This document shows positions 9,260 through 19,213 of a DNA stretch of 64,000 nt, piece after piece. Below the pieces are notes generated by a model. The model was not told the origin of the DNA, searched no databases, and was given only the letters and a program-made list of their open reading frames with translations. The position numbers and the translations under genes are program-made. Within the stretch, counting starts at the first letter, position 1, and each line of letters starts with the position of its first letter. This DNA is from Paenibacillus piscarius (GTDB taxonomy: Bacteria; Bacillota; Bacilli; Paenibacillales; Paenibacillaceae): the NCBI RefSeq assembly GCF_022234545.1, contig NZ_JAIEUI010000013.1:124001-188000 (forward strand), written 5' to 3'.

Positions 9260-10240
9260 ATGGGACTCCATACTGAGAAAAGTCTGTCTGCCAAAAGCAC
9301 CACCAGCAAGCGTGGAGTGCTGCTCAAGCGGATCAGAGACAATAAATTTGCTTACATGCTGATGGTGCCAACCATCATTTTCATGCTGCTTGTGCACTTG
9401 CTTCCGATGGTTCAGGGCTTCTGGATGTCCTTCCTGAAGCTGAACCAGTTCACACTGGTCAAATATCTGAAGGCACCGTTTGTCGGCATCGACAATTACG
9501 TGGGCCTGTTGTTCAACACTGACAATCCGGTCCGCCAGGGACTTAATTTCGCTATCCGCAACACCGCAATTTATGCTGTGATCGTTACGATCGGCGTCAT
9601 GTTCATGGGCCTGATGATGGCCATGCTGCTGAACCGTGATTTTCCGGGCCGCAGTATTGCCCGCACCGCCATGCTGCTCCCGTGGGTTGTTCCGTCCTAT
9701 GTGGTCGGCGTCCTCTGGGGCTTCATGTGGCAGCAGAACGGGATCATCAACTATATCCTGGTGGATGTGCTGCATCTGATGAATGAGAAGCCGTTCTGGC
9801 TGCTCGGACCCAACACGCTCTGGGCCATTATTATTCCAACCATCTGGCGCGGCTGGCCGTTCCTGATGGTCATTTTCCTCGCGGGGCTTCAGACGATTCC
9901 TGAAGATATCTATGAAGCGGCGACCATTGACGGGGCAGGCAAGTTCCGCCAGTTCTGGAACATGACACTTCCGATGCTGAAGCCGGTTATTGCCGTACAG
10001 CTCTTATTCCAGATTATTAACAACGTCTACTCCTATAACATCGTCTCCACGATGTTCGGCAACGGCGCCGGATATCCGGGCGAATGGGGAGACCTGCTGA
10101 TGACTGCCTTGACCCGCCAATCCTTCGGGTATTGGGCCTTCGGTTCGGGTTCTGCCGCATCCATTATGCTGATGTTCGCCATGCTGATGGTGGTCGGAGT
10201 CTGGTACCGCGTCTTTAGATCGGAGTTGAATGCCCAATGA
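9260..10240 (+). CDS. Sugar ABC transporter permease (MalF/UgpA type)
   Basis: 326 residues with about six transmembrane helices, the first at about 30-50. The ATPase-contacting EAA loop is seen as EDIYEAATIDGAGKFRQFWNMTLP (about residues 214-237). Ribosome site GAGGG lies before the ATG. It forms the membrane channel with the next gene product; the stop overlaps the next start by 4 bp. No ATPase gene lies in the operon, so a shared MsmX-type ATPase encoded elsewhere is expected, as is common for this family in Bacillales. Confidence 0.92.
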   Translation: MGLHTEKSLSAKSTTSKRGVLLKRIRDNKFAYMLMVPTIIFMLLVHLLPMVQGFWMSFLKLNQFTLVKYLKAPFVGIDNYVGLLFNTDNPVRQGLNFAIRNTAIYAVIVTIGVMFMGLMMAMLLNRDFPGRSIARTAMLLPWVVPSYVVGVLWGFMWQQNGIINYILVDVLHLMNEKPFWLLGPNTLWAIIIPTIWRGWPFLMVIFLAGLQTIPEDIYEAATIDGAGKFRQFWNMTLPMLKPVIAVQLLFQIINNVYSYNIVSTMFGNGAGYPGEWGDLLMTALTRQSFGYWAFGSGSAASIMLMFAMLMVVGVWYRVFRSELNAQ

Positions 10241-11094
10241 GTACACACCGTAAACGTTCTGTTAATTCGTTCCTGCTGACCACCCTGACTTGGGTGATTG
10301 TGATCCTGACGGTCTTCCCGATTCTCTGGATGATCTTCACCTCACTGCACTCCAATGACCAGATTCTGAACGGGATTACCACCTTCAGTCTGCCGAAGCC
10401 GCAGTGGGTTAACTATATCAACATGTGGGATACCGTGAACTTTGCCGTCTATTTCCGCAACAGTCTGCTGATCTGCGGGGCAACCACCCTGCTGGCCGGT
10501 TCCTTCGCGGTGTTAGCCGGATATGCGCTGGCCCGGTTTGATTTTCCGGGATCGAAGCTGTTCAGCATGAGCATTATCTCGACCCAGCTCATTCCGGGGA
10601 TTATGTTCCTGTTCCCGATCTATCTGATGTTCCTGTGGATCAAGAATTCCATCGGCCTGCCGATGATCAATACGTACTGGGGCATGATTCTCGTCTATAC
10701 GGCGTTCTATACCCCGATCAGCATCTGGATTATGCGCAGCTTCTTCGTGTCGATCCCCAGGGATCTGGAGGAGTCCGCTTCAATTGACGGCTGTACGAAA
10801 TTCCAGGCCTTCTACAAAATCATCCTGCCGCTCTCCCTGCCCGGCATTATTGCGACAGGTATCTTCATCTTCCTGACCGCCTGGGATGAGCTGCTGTTCG
10901 CCTGGGTGCTTACGACCAGCTCGGATGTACAGACGATTCCGGTCGGTATCCGCCTGTTCGTCGGCCAGTACAATACGCGTTATGACCTGCTGATGGCGGC
11001 TTCTACGGTGGTTACCGTGCCGGTTATGGTCATCTTCTTCATGACTCAGAAATACTTTATCAGCGGTATGACTGCGGGTGCGGTTAAGGGTTAA
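10237..11094 (+). CDS. Sugar ABC transporter permease (MalG/UgpE type)
   Basis: 285 residues with about six transmembrane helices. The EAA loop is RDLEESASIDGCTKFQAFYKIILP (about 178-201). The start overlaps the previous permease stop as ATGA, which indicates translational coupling. It pairs with the upstream permease to import the sugar bound by the lipoprotein. It ends 46 bp before the phosphorylase gene, so the imported sugar and its first cytoplasmic enzyme are probably on one transcript. Confidence 0.93.
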   Translation: MSTHRKRSVNSFLLTTLTWVIVILTVFPILWMIFTSLHSNDQILNGITTFSLPKPQWVNYINMWDTVNFAVYFRNSLLICGATTLLAGSFAVLAGYALARFDFPGSKLFSMSIISTQLIPGIMFLFPIYLMFLWIKNSIGLPMINTYWGMILVYTAFYTPISIWIMRSFFVSIPRDLEESASIDGCTKFQAFYKIILPLSLPGIIATGIFIFLTAWDELLFAWVLTTSSDVQTIPVGIRLFVGQYNTRYDLLMAASTVVTVPVMVIFFMTQKYFISGMTAGAVKG

Positions 11095-11140
11095 CCGAAT
11101 CTAACAGCATACCAGCAAAGAGGAAAAGAGGAGACGTATC

Positions 11141-14107
11141 ATGCTTACATTCCATACTGCAAGACAAACCTCAGCTTCGGCTGAGGATATCCTGCGGCAG
11201 GCCTTCGCGGACCGGACCGGCAGCGCACCGCTCAGCGCTGTCTTCACCGACTCGCAGCGCTGCGGCGCGGTCGGCATCACCGGCCTGCCGCTCCGCCTGC
11301 CGGCTATCCAGGAGCTGCTGAAGCTCCCGGTAGTGGCGGCGCTGCTTCCGGCGGAAGCCGGGGCCTCTGCGCTGTTCACCCTGGGCGGGGACGGCAAGGA
11401 ATTGTCCCTGCATATCCGCCAGGCCGGAAGCGGGGAACAGACCGCCAGCATCCCGGCGGCCACAGCCAGCGAGATGCTGGCGCTGCTTAAGGCCGCGCCC
11501 GGCTGGGCGGGGGCTCTTAACGCCGAGGGCGAGCATGTCATCGACCTGCGGTCCCCGGTTCCGGGTCCGCACTTCGCGGTCAATCTGCTGCTGGGCAACC
11601 GGCTCGAATTCCCGCATCCGCTCCAGACGACGCCGAAGAGCGTGGTCGACCGGCTGGGCGGCGGAAGCTTCCGTTCCCATGCCGCCACCCAGGTACTGGC
11701 GACCCGCTGGGATATGCGCCAGGAGGAGAACGGCTTCCCGGCTAACCGCCAGTTCTATCTGTTCGAGGACGGGAAGCAGATTTTCTATTCAGCGGAGCCG
11801 GGCGGGGAAGGCATTGAATCGGCAGTCTGCCGTCATTCGCAGAATGCAACCGTCATTACATACCGACTGGACAGCGGACTTGAGATCATCCGCACCATTT
11901 TCATTCTGCCGCATGCCGCTGGCCTGCCCCTGGCTACGGAGCTGCAGCGGATTGAGATCGTGAACCATGGGGAAGTCGAGCGCCGTCTGCGCCTGGTGTA
12001 TACCGGGATGTTCGGTTCCGCGGCTCCAGGGGCACTGTTCGAGGATGTCCTGTACAGCAACGTGATCATGCAGGGCGGGGTGCTGCAGGATGAATCCGGC
12101 GCGGTCGCAGCAGTCAGCCCGGATTATTACCCGGATGGCGGACGCCATGATCTGCGCTTCCATACGATGATCATCCACGGGGAAGATGGCGCGGTCCTGC
12201 CGCGGGAATACTGTGTTAACTACAATGAATTCGTGGGCACCGGCTCGCTGCACCGTCCGTCCGGGGCGCTGAAGCTGAGCAGCATTCTGCACCGCAAGGG
12301 GCCGGGCTTCTTCGCGGTAGCGGGAGAGATTAAGGTTGCTGCAGGAGCTTGTGCGGCGGTTGACCAGTTCACCGGACTCGTCTCCGACAAGAGCGGTGCA
12401 GCCTGGGGAGAGACCGTGCTGCAGGATGAGGTCGGCGCGCTGATTGCCCGCTTCACCAGCCGCAGCGCGGCAGAGGAAGCTCTGGCGGATTCGCAGCAAT
12501 TCGTGAAGGATTACGCAAGGTTCCTGCAGGTATCCTCCGGTGATGCGGATTTCGACCAGTTCGTGAACCGCAACCTGCCGTTCCAGGTGCTCTACCAGAG
12601 CTTCGTCTCGCGTTCCTTCTGCCAGACCCAGAAGGGCTACCGGGAGATCGGATTCCGCGAGATTCAGGATTTGTATGCCTCGATGTACTACTTCGTCGGG
12701 ATGGGCCGCAGCGGACTCGTGAAGAGCCTGCTGAAGGAATGGACCGGCATGGTCTTCGAGCTGGGCTATGCGTACCACAATTTCTTCTGGGTGGGCAAAG
12801 AGCCGGGCAAATGGTCCGACGATGCGCTGTGGCTGATCCAAGCCGTCTACCGGTATGTCATGCTGACCGGAGATGTGGAGTTCCTGGATGAATCCTGTCC
12901 GGTAGCGGGCAAAGATGCGGCCCGGCCGGTATTCGAGACCCTGAAGGCGATTATTGTCTATTCGGGACAGATCTCGATCGGACGCCACGATCTGCCGCTG
13001 CTCGACTTCGCAGACTGGAACGACTGCCTGAAGCTGGATGACACTTACTTGAACGGACCGGCCAAGGAAGAGCTCTACCGGAAGCAGCTTGCGGCTGGCG
13101 GTGTCTTCGGGGATTCGCTGGAGAGTGATTATTCAGAGAGCGTCATGAACGCCTTCCTGCTGAAGGTGGCGGTAGATGAGCTGTCTGCTCTGGCGGTCCG
13201 CAAGGGCGAACATGAATATGTAGAGGGGCTGAATCAGTTCGGCGAAAAGCTGCGCGGGCGCATTCAAGAGCATGCCTGGAAGGGTGATTTCTTCGCCCGC
13301 GTGCTGTTCAACCGTTACCCGGACGGAGAGTACACGTATCTCGGCGCTGCCGGAGACGGCATGTCCTCTGATCCGGAGAAGGACGGTTCGTACTTCCTGA
13401 ACTCCTTCAGCTGGAGCATTCTGGCCGGCTGCGCGGATGAAGCCCAGATTGGGATCATGCTGGATACGATGAAGAAGCATCTGATGACCCCTTACGGCAT
13501 GAAGCTGGTCTCTCCGGTCGCGCTGGGCCGCGTGTCTACACATACGGCCTCGGACGAATACTTCCCGGGTGACCGCGAGAACGGCGGCGTGTTCAAGCAT
13601 GCCTGCATGATGGCCGCTGCCGCTATGTTCAAGGGAGCCAAGGAAGTGTCCAGCCCGGACCTGGCTGCCGAGCTGTCCCGCCTGGGATATTGGCTGCTGG
13701 ACCGGATTGTACCGTTCAAGACGATGGAGGATCCGTTCGCGGTCTGCGGGAATCCACGGTTCTGCACGCAATACAACAACAGCGAGACCGGTGAGAACAT
13801 CGGTCCGATGCTGAGCGGCACCTCGACCTGGCTCACCCTCTCGCTGATGGAAGCGCTGGGTATTGAATATACAGCGCAGGGCATCGCGCTGAATCCGGTG
13901 CTGCGTGAAGAGCAGACCGAATTCAGCTATACCCTGAAGCTGGGCAGCTCCTCCTACCATATCCGGGTCCGCAAGCCGGAGGGCTTCAACCGGATGCAGG
14001 ACGGGGCGGCACGCCTGACGCTGGACGGCCAGGCCCTTACAGACGGCCTGGTGCCGGCAATCGATGACGGACTCTCCCATGAGGTAGAGCTGGTCTTCGG
14101 AGACTAG
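11141..14107 (+). CDS. GH94-like glycoside phosphorylase
   Basis: 988 residues; AGGAG before the ATG, no signal peptide, so cytoplasmic. An N-terminal beta-sandwich part and an (alpha/alpha)6 catalytic part with GYREIGFREIQD and LDFADWNDCL. The DWND motif (625-628) corresponds to the acid-bearing motif of cellobiose/laminaribiose phosphorylases. Family members split beta-linked glucose dimers or oligomers with phosphate, yielding glucose 1-phosphate without spending ATP. Linked to beta-1,3/1,4-glucanases and an importer, laminaribiose, cellobiose or a beta-1,3-oligoglucan is the likely substrate. The sequence does not separate these, and relatives such as GH149/GH161 remain possible. The stop is 6 bp from the stop of the convergent regulator gene. 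Confidence 0.85.
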   Translation: MLTFHTARQTSASAEDILRQAFADRTGSAPLSAVFTDSQRCGAVGITGLPLRLPAIQELLKLPVVAALLPAEAGASALFTLGGDGKELSLHIRQAGSGEQTASIPAATASEMLALLKAAPGWAGALNAEGEHVIDLRSPVPGPHFAVNLLLGNRLEFPHPLQTTPKSVVDRLGGGSFRSHAATQVLATRWDMRQEENGFPANRQFYLFEDGKQIFYSAEPGGEGIESAVCRHSQNATVITYRLDSGLEIIRTIFILPHAAGLPLATELQRIEIVNHGEVERRLRLVYTGMFGSAAPGALFEDVLYSNVIMQGGVLQDESGAVAAVSPDYYPDGGRHDLRFHTMIIHGEDGAVLPREYCVNYNEFVGTGSLHRPSGALKLSSILHRKGPGFFAVAGEIKVAAGACAAVDQFTGLVSDKSGAAWGETVLQDEVGALIARFTSRSAAEEALADSQQFVKDYARFLQVSSGDADFDQFVNRNLPFQVLYQSFVSRSFCQTQKGYREIGFREIQDLYASMYYFVGMGRSGLVKSLLKEWTGMVFELGYAYHNFFWVGKEPGKWSDDALWLIQAVYRYVMLTGDVEFLDESCPVAGKDAARPVFETLKAIIVYSGQISIGRHDLPLLDFADWNDCLKLDDTYLNGPAKEELYRKQLAAGGVFGDSLESDYSESVMNAFLLKVAVDELSALAVRKGEHEYVEGLNQFGEKLRGRIQEHAWKGDFFARVLFNRYPDGEYTYLGAAGDGMSSDPEKDGSYFLNSFSWSILAGCADEAQIGIMLDTMKKHLMTPYGMKLVSPVALGRVSTHTASDEYFPGDRENGGVFKHACMMAAAAMFKGAKEVSSPDLAAELSRLGYWLLDRIVPFKTMEDPFAVCGNPRFCTQYNNSETGENIGPMLSGTSTWLTLSLMEALGIEYTAQGIALNPVLREEQTEFSYTLKLGSSSYHIRVRKPEGFNRMQDGAARLTLDGQALTDGLVPAIDDGLSHEVELVFGD

Positions 14108-14113
14108 GCGTTC

Positions 14114-15721
14114 CTAGAGCGCCCGGTCCCGGAATTCATGCGGGGTCATCCCCGCATATTCCTTGAACAGCTTAATGAAATAATGGGCGTTGGAGTAACC
14201 AAGCTCGGAGGACACCTCATATATTTTCAGCGGCGTATGGATCAGCAGATACGCCGCTTTTTCCATCTTGGCCTGGCTGATATAATCGCTGATCCGCTTG
14301 CCGGTCTCCAGCTTGTACATCTTGGAGAGATAGACCGGGTGCATCTGCACATGATCGGCAATCGCCTGGAGGGAGACGTAGTGCAGATTGCGGTCGATAT
14401 ACTCATGGACTGTGCGGATCAGCTCAGACCGGCTGTTGCGCTGCTCAGATTCGAAATACTCTCTCAGCAGACGGATCACCTCCATCGCCCATTCCCGCAG
14501 CTTGTCCGGCGTCTGGAAGGGAGCCTCCTCCAGCAGCGGATTGCCGGCAATCTCGCTGAGCATCTTGTTGTTCTTGTGGGCGAAGTAATAGAAGGCCGTC
14601 TCCAGATGCAGGCGGGCTTCATGAATATGCTCCAGCGAATGCTCCGCGCTGTGGGCCAGCTCGGACACAATGGCATTCAGCTTGTCCTCGATGCCCTGCC
14701 AGTTGTTCGCTTCGAACATATGGAACAGCAGCGGCGGCTCGTACAGCGGTTGAAGAATCTCTACAGATTGCGAGCCGCTGTTGTCTGTAGTGTCAAGGTA
14801 GATCCCGGTTTCGCTGCCGATATGCTGGCGGATGGCGGAGATGGCGGTCTGGTAGAGGGGATAGACCTGACCAGGGAAGTCCCCCCAGCCCGTGGTGACT
14901 ACGGACAGGCCGCCCCCCATTAAGGTGCTGACATGATTCTGCAGCTGGTAGGCGGCCTGGGCGACCGCATTGCCCGGATTGCCGTCCTGCAACGTGTCCT
15001 CCCGGGGCTGGAGCAGGAACACCAGATAGTCATGCACATCCTTGCAGGACCAGATCAGGAACCTGTCCTGGAACAGCTCCTGGGCGATGTTAATGATCGC
15101 ATATTCGAACAGCAGCATGCTGTGCATATCCTGACGGCGGAAGAATTCCTCGGGACGGACCACGGCCAGGCAGACGGGCTGCTCCGTAGAGAACGGCAGA
15201 TCGAACTGGTCCAGCCGCTCCTGCAGCTGCGGCCCGGGCAGCTTGCGGCCCTGCAGCAGCTCCCCGAGCAGCCGGTCGCGCAGGATCGGCAGATGCTCGC
15301 GGAAGGTCTGCATCGTCCGCTGGTGGGAGGACCAGGCCTCCCAGTCGCTGCGCAGCTTCTCCTGCAGCTTGCCGATGACCGAGATCAGCTGGTCATTGGC
15401 AATCGGCTTAAGCAGATAAGCGCTGGCCTGCTCCTCAATGGCCTTGCGGGCGTATTCAAATTCGGCATATCCGGTCAGCATAACTACCCGGATATGCTTC
15501 CAGCGTCTGCGGATGGCCGCAATCAGCTCGGTGCCCGAGAGCTCAGGCATATTAATATCAGTCACTACGATGTCGATGGGATAGCGCTGAAGCAGCTCCA
15601 GCGCCTCATACCCGGAGTAGGCCTTATGGACCTGGCCGAAGCCCATGTCCGCCCAGGGAATTGATATGGACAGATCATCAACAACATAGGGTTCATCATC
15701 AACCAGCAGGATTTGGTGCAT
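14114..15721 (-). CDS. YesN-like AraC-family response regulator
   Basis: 535 residues. Receiver domain with D9-E10, phospho-acceptor D55 in VVTDINMPE and K105 in YLLKPIAND. A long middle region (about 120-425), then two helix-turn-helix units of AraC type at about 435-533 (YVSLQAIADHVQMHPVYLSKMYK and YEVSSELGYSNAHYFIKLFKEY). It overlaps the upstream kinase by 23 bp. It is a second candidate for binding the repeated WTTGKTAT element of the locus, since AraC-type proteins bind direct repeats about two helical turns apart. Confidence 0.95.
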   Translation of the reverse strand: MHQILLVDDEPYVVDDLSISIPWADMGFGQVHKAYSGYEALELLQRYPIDIVVTDINMPELSGTELIAAIRRRWKHIRVVMLTGYAEFEYARKAIEEQASAYLLKPIANDQLISVIGKLQEKLRSDWEAWSSHQRTMQTFREHLPILRDRLLGELLQGRKLPGPQLQERLDQFDLPFSTEQPVCLAVVRPEEFFRRQDMHSMLLFEYAIINIAQELFQDRFLIWSCKDVHDYLVFLLQPREDTLQDGNPGNAVAQAAYQLQNHVSTLMGGGLSVVTTGWGDFPGQVYPLYQTAISAIRQHIGSETGIYLDTTDNSGSQSVEILQPLYEPPLLFHMFEANNWQGIEDKLNAIVSELAHSAEHSLEHIHEARLHLETAFYYFAHKNNKMLSEIAGNPLLEEAPFQTPDKLREWAMEVIRLLREYFESEQRNSRSELIRTVHEYIDRNLHYVSLQAIADHVQMHPVYLSKMYKLETGKRISDYISQAKMEKAAYLLIHTPLKIYEVSSELGYSNAHYFIKLFKEYAGMTPHEFRDRAL

Positions 15722-17447
15722 CAGGTTCCTCTTTCTTCTCCATGAGGAGAGTTGTGGTTAAGCCGCCTTCCGGGGAAGGGGCAATCAGCAGGCCGGAGGA
15801 CTCGCCGTAATGCGATTTGAGACGCTGCTGGATATTCCATAGCCCGCAGCCGCCGTCCTCACGGGTGGTTTCGGAGATGCGGGCCTCAAGTGCCGCAATC
15901 GCCTCCGGGGTCATGCCGGCGCCGTTGTCCCCGACAGTAATCTGTATGAATCCGGCGGTACTTGCGGCGGTGATCCGGATGGAGCCCTGCCCGATTCTTC
16001 GCTCAATGCCGTGAATGATACTGTTCTCCACCAGAGGCTGAATGAGCAGCCGTGGAATTTGCAGGCCGAGCAGCTCCTCCTCGATCTCTACCTCGTAGCG
16101 GATACGCTGCTTGCGCAGATTCTGAATCTTCAGGTAATTCTCCAGCAGCTTCAGCTCATCCTGAAGGGTGGTGAGAGAGTGGTCCACCTTCGTAATATAG
16201 CGGTAATATTCACCGAGATTGAGGGCCATAGCCTCGACCGAATCGGTATCACCGATAGCGGCCTTGCTCTTGATGAAGAATAAGCAATTGTACAGAAAAT
16301 GCGGATTGATCTGGGACTGCAGCTGCTTCAGATGGGCATCCTTGGCCCGGAGCTGCTCCACATAGACCTGCTCAATCAGCGACTGAATCTGCTCGGCCAT
16401 GTCGTTGAACTCCTCATTCAGCATGGTGAATTCAGGATTGGTCCGAGCATGGATCCGGGTGGACCAGCGTCCTTCCTTCATCCGGTTCAGCGAGCGCAGC
16501 AGCAGGCTGACCGGGCGCTGGACCTGACGGTAGAGCTGGAAGGCGAAGAACAGGCTCATCGCCAGCAGGATGGCGGAGCCGGTCAGGAACGAATAGCGGC
16601 TGCTGCGGATCGGCTGCAGAATCTGCTTCAGCGGCGAATAATGCACGACCTGCCAGTTCACGGCCGAGGAGGGCACGGAGCTGACCAGGTAGCTGCTTTT
16701 CTTCAGATCGAAGATGTCCGAGGTGTTCTGCCCGCCCGTCAATTTCAGCGCTGAGGTGATCTGCTCCGCCATGGACCGGTCTGAGCCGCGCGGGAGGATG
16801 ATCCCGAGGGACGGATGATAGAGGAAGGTATCCCCCTTGTTCTGCGACTGGTAGGTCTCGAACATACGTTCAATATTGGAGACCGGAAAATACATCGACA
16901 GCAGCAGCTGCGCTTCCCGGGGATGCCCGATGTCCTGTGCGGGGTCGGACAGCACCAGCCGGAAGCCTGCTTCTGCGCCGGAGCTGTCCTCGGATATATA
17001 CTCCCAGCCGGCCACGGGCGGCTTCTCCAGAATTGAGGTATCGAAGGAGAGGGAGGAATCCGACCCCAGCGTCTCCCCGCTGCCCGGCTTGTACAGAACG
17101 ATCCGGTTCTCCCACGTGCTGGAGCTGGTCTGCAGGGAGAGCTTCTCCAGCACGGTCATAATGGTCTCCGCAGGATCAATGAGGTGCCCGAGCTCGGTGA
17201 TCTGCTCATAATCCCGGAGGGTCGGGTCCCGCTGGAGCGCGTACATGCTGCCTGCCAGCTGGTTGATATTGTTATCCATCTGCTGGGTCAGGAATTCCAG
17301 ATGATTCAGGTCAGTGGTTTTGATCTGCTCCGTGATGACTCCGATATCCTTCCGGTAGGAGAAGCCGTAGAACAGAAGCGTGGCGGCAATCAGGGAGAGC
17401 AGAATGGCCACCATTTTGACAAATAGATTCGGACGCCAAGCCGTCAT
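15699..17447 (-). CDS. YesM-like sensor histidine kinase
   Basis: 582 residues. Transmembrane helix about 10-30, an extracellular sensor to about 280, second helix about 285-306, HAMP region, then the His_kinase block with QINPHFLYNC (H383), an N-box in LLIQPLVENSIIHG and GDNGAGM in the ATP-binding domain. Its partner regulator lies directly downstream and overlapping. A binding-protein gene is transcribed divergently 117 bp away, a layout in which the binding protein can act in sensing as well as transport (inference). Confidence 0.94.
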   Translation of the reverse strand: MTAWRPNLFVKMVAILLSLIAATLLFYGFSYRKDIGVITEQIKTTDLNHLEFLTQQMDNNINQLAGSMYALQRDPTLRDYEQITELGHLIDPAETIMTVLEKLSLQTSSSTWENRIVLYKPGSGETLGSDSSLSFDTSILEKPPVAGWEYISEDSSGAEAGFRLVLSDPAQDIGHPREAQLLLSMYFPVSNIERMFETYQSQNKGDTFLYHPSLGIILPRGSDRSMAEQITSALKLTGGQNTSDIFDLKKSSYLVSSVPSSAVNWQVVHYSPLKQILQPIRSSRYSFLTGSAILLAMSLFFAFQLYRQVQRPVSLLLRSLNRMKEGRWSTRIHARTNPEFTMLNEEFNDMAEQIQSLIEQVYVEQLRAKDAHLKQLQSQINPHFLYNCLFFIKSKAAIGDTDSVEAMALNLGEYYRYITKVDHSLTTLQDELKLLENYLKIQNLRKQRIRYEVEIEEELLGLQIPRLLIQPLVENSIIHGIERRIGQGSIRITAASTAGFIQITVGDNGAGMTPEAIAALEARISETTREDGGCGLWNIQQRLKSHYGESSGLLIAPSPEGGLTTTLLMEKKEEPDAPNPAG

Positions 17448-17564
17448 AAGATCATCCTTTGCAAGACATTTGCTGTAATATGGAGAAGTGTATCATAAGC
17501 TCATGAAGTCGATTATAATACAATTTGTCCGCCGCATAGAACACTACGAAAAGCAGGTGGTTTC

Positions 17565-19145
17565 ATGAAAATCCGTTTCCCGCTGCTTCTGCTGCTCTTG
17601 GCTCTGCCAGGCTGCTCTTGGCACAGCGCTGACGTCAGCCCGCCGCCGGCTGCCCCGCAGAGCACAGCCCCGCACTTCAATGCGGTAGAAGGCAAATACG
17701 ATCCCCCTGTGGATTTGTATACAGTAGGCTCCGTGAACCCGAATCTGGTCTTCAAAAAAGGGGAGAGCCTGGAGCATAATGTGCATACCGTCTGGGCCGA
17801 GCAGCGGCTTGGCATCCGTATCCGCTATCTGTGGACCATCTCCGGCACCTCCGAGACCTATGCCAACAAGCTGAGGCTTGAGCTGGCCAAGGGCAATATG
17901 CCGGATGTCGTCACCACCCGGGATGCCGATATTATCCAGCAGCTGATTGACTCCGGGCAGTTCATGGAGGTCGGCAGCCTGTTCGAGCAATATGCTTCTG
18001 AGGTATGGAAGAAGGCTGTGGCTGAGGATGTCTCAGCATGGGACCCTTTCGTGCGCAGCGGGCGCAAGTATGCGATTCCCATTATGGATTATGAATATAA
18101 CTCCGATCCGCTGCTCTGGATCCGCCAGGACTGGCTGGACAAGCTGAACCTTGAGGTTCCGCAGACCCTGGATGAGCTGGAGCAGGTCATGGATGCCTTC
18201 GTCAACCGTGACCCGGACGGCAACGGAATGAAGGATACCTATGGCCTGTCGGTCGGGTTCCGTAATGGCCCCAGCACCTGGATGGGCGACAGCAGCTGGA
18301 TCTTCGGCGCCTTCGGCACGGTTCCCGAGCAGTGGAACCGCCGGAGTGACGGGACGCTGGAATACGGGTCCATCCAGCCGGCTGCGCGCAAGGCTTCCCA
18401 GCTCATGAAGAAGTGGGTGCAGAAGGGGTATCTGACCGCCGACAGCGCCTGGCTGGATGAAGAAGGTGCGGCCAACCAGTTCATCTCCGGCAAGGCCGGA
18501 ATTATTGCCGGGCCATTCTGGATGCGCGGCTGGCCCTTGTCCGCCTTGACGGACGCGGACCCGCAGGCCCGCGTCCGGGCCATCGCCATTCCTGCGGGAC
18601 CGGACGGGCAGGTGATGCGCAGAGGCACTCTGCCGGTTAACGGCGCGATCCTGATTAACAAGAAGATGAAGTATCCTGAAATTTTCTTCACCTACCAGAA
18701 TTATTTGTTCGATTCCTATGCCACCTCTACCGGCGAGTTAGCTAACGGCCTGGCCGAGGGCTATGACTGGGCGATGGCCGGCGGCAGGCCAAGCGCCCAT
18801 CCTGAGGCACTGCCTCAGGGCTACATCCGCGTCGCTTCCTACACACTGACCTTCGACGGCGCACGGATTCCCTCCGGGGTCGTCCGGGAGATTCCGAAGG
18901 ATATTGCTCCCGTGCTGCTCGGCCAGAAGGAGGCTTCACGCAAGGAACAGTTCACGGGACCGCCAACGGCGACGATGAAGCGTGACGGCGAGCTGCTGAA
19001 GAAGCTGGAGCAGAAAAGCCTGCAGAACATAATATTTGCGGACAGCGGCATCGAAGCCTTCGATGAGTTCGTCAGCAAATGGAAGGCGTACGGAGGCTTG
19101 ACCGAGACCTCAGAGGTCAATGCCTGGGACCACAGCCGCCGGTGA
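17565..19145 (+). CDS. Orphan extracellular solute-binding lipoprotein (LplA/YtcQ-like)
   Basis: 526 residues. Lipoprotein signal with lipobox LPGC (Cys at about 16), then a family 1 solute-binding fold with the calcium-loop-like NRDPDGNGMKDTYG typical of the larger LipO/YtcQ binding proteins. A TATAAT occurs at 17514-17519 without a clear -35, and it lacks the WTTGKTAT element of its neighbours. No permease genes adjoin it. It therefore either feeds a transporter encoded elsewhere or presents a ligand to the divergently encoded kinase. A strong terminator follows the stop codon. Confidence 0.88.
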   Translation: MKIRFPLLLLLLALPGCSWHSADVSPPPAAPQSTAPHFNAVEGKYDPPVDLYTVGSVNPNLVFKKGESLEHNVHTVWAEQRLGIRIRYLWTISGTSETYANKLRLELAKGNMPDVVTTRDADIIQQLIDSGQFMEVGSLFEQYASEVWKKAVAEDVSAWDPFVRSGRKYAIPIMDYEYNSDPLLWIRQDWLDKLNLEVPQTLDELEQVMDAFVNRDPDGNGMKDTYGLSVGFRNGPSTWMGDSSWIFGAFGTVPEQWNRRSDGTLEYGSIQPAARKASQLMKKWVQKGYLTADSAWLDEEGAANQFISGKAGIIAGPFWMRGWPLSALTDADPQARVRAIAIPAGPDGQVMRRGTLPVNGAILINKKMKYPEIFFTYQNYLFDSYATSTGELANGLAEGYDWAMAGGRPSAHPEALPQGYIRVASYTLTFDGARIPSGVVREIPKDIAPVLLGQKEASRKEQFTGPPTATMKRDGELLKKLEQKSLQNIIFADSGIEAFDEFVSKWKAYGGLTETSEVNAWDHSRR

Positions 19146-19154
19146 ATGCCGCAG

Positions 19155-19192
19155 GGACAAGAAACCGCCTCATACAAGGCGGTTTCTTGTCC
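19155..19192. terminator. Bidirectional intrinsic terminator
   Basis: Perfect 15-bp palindrome with arms GGACAAGAAACCGCC and its complement around an 8-nt loop. It lies between the convergent binding-protein and GH16 genes; the A/T pairs in the stem serve both directions. Confidence 0.8.
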
Positions 19193-19213
19193 TATCAGCG
19201 GCGGAGCCGGTTG

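Noticed and set aside
7877..9775. 632-codon open frame on the minus strand
   Set aside because: It is the antisense shadow of the binding-protein and permease genes, whose domains and ribosome sites are clear.
11789..12988. 399-codon open frame on the minus strand inside the phosphorylase gene
   Set aside because: Antisense shadow of a gene with clear catalytic motifs.
17470..17520. Activator element upstream of the orphan binding protein
   Set aside because: TTTGCTGT and GTGTAT are present but the spacing does not match the other four sites.
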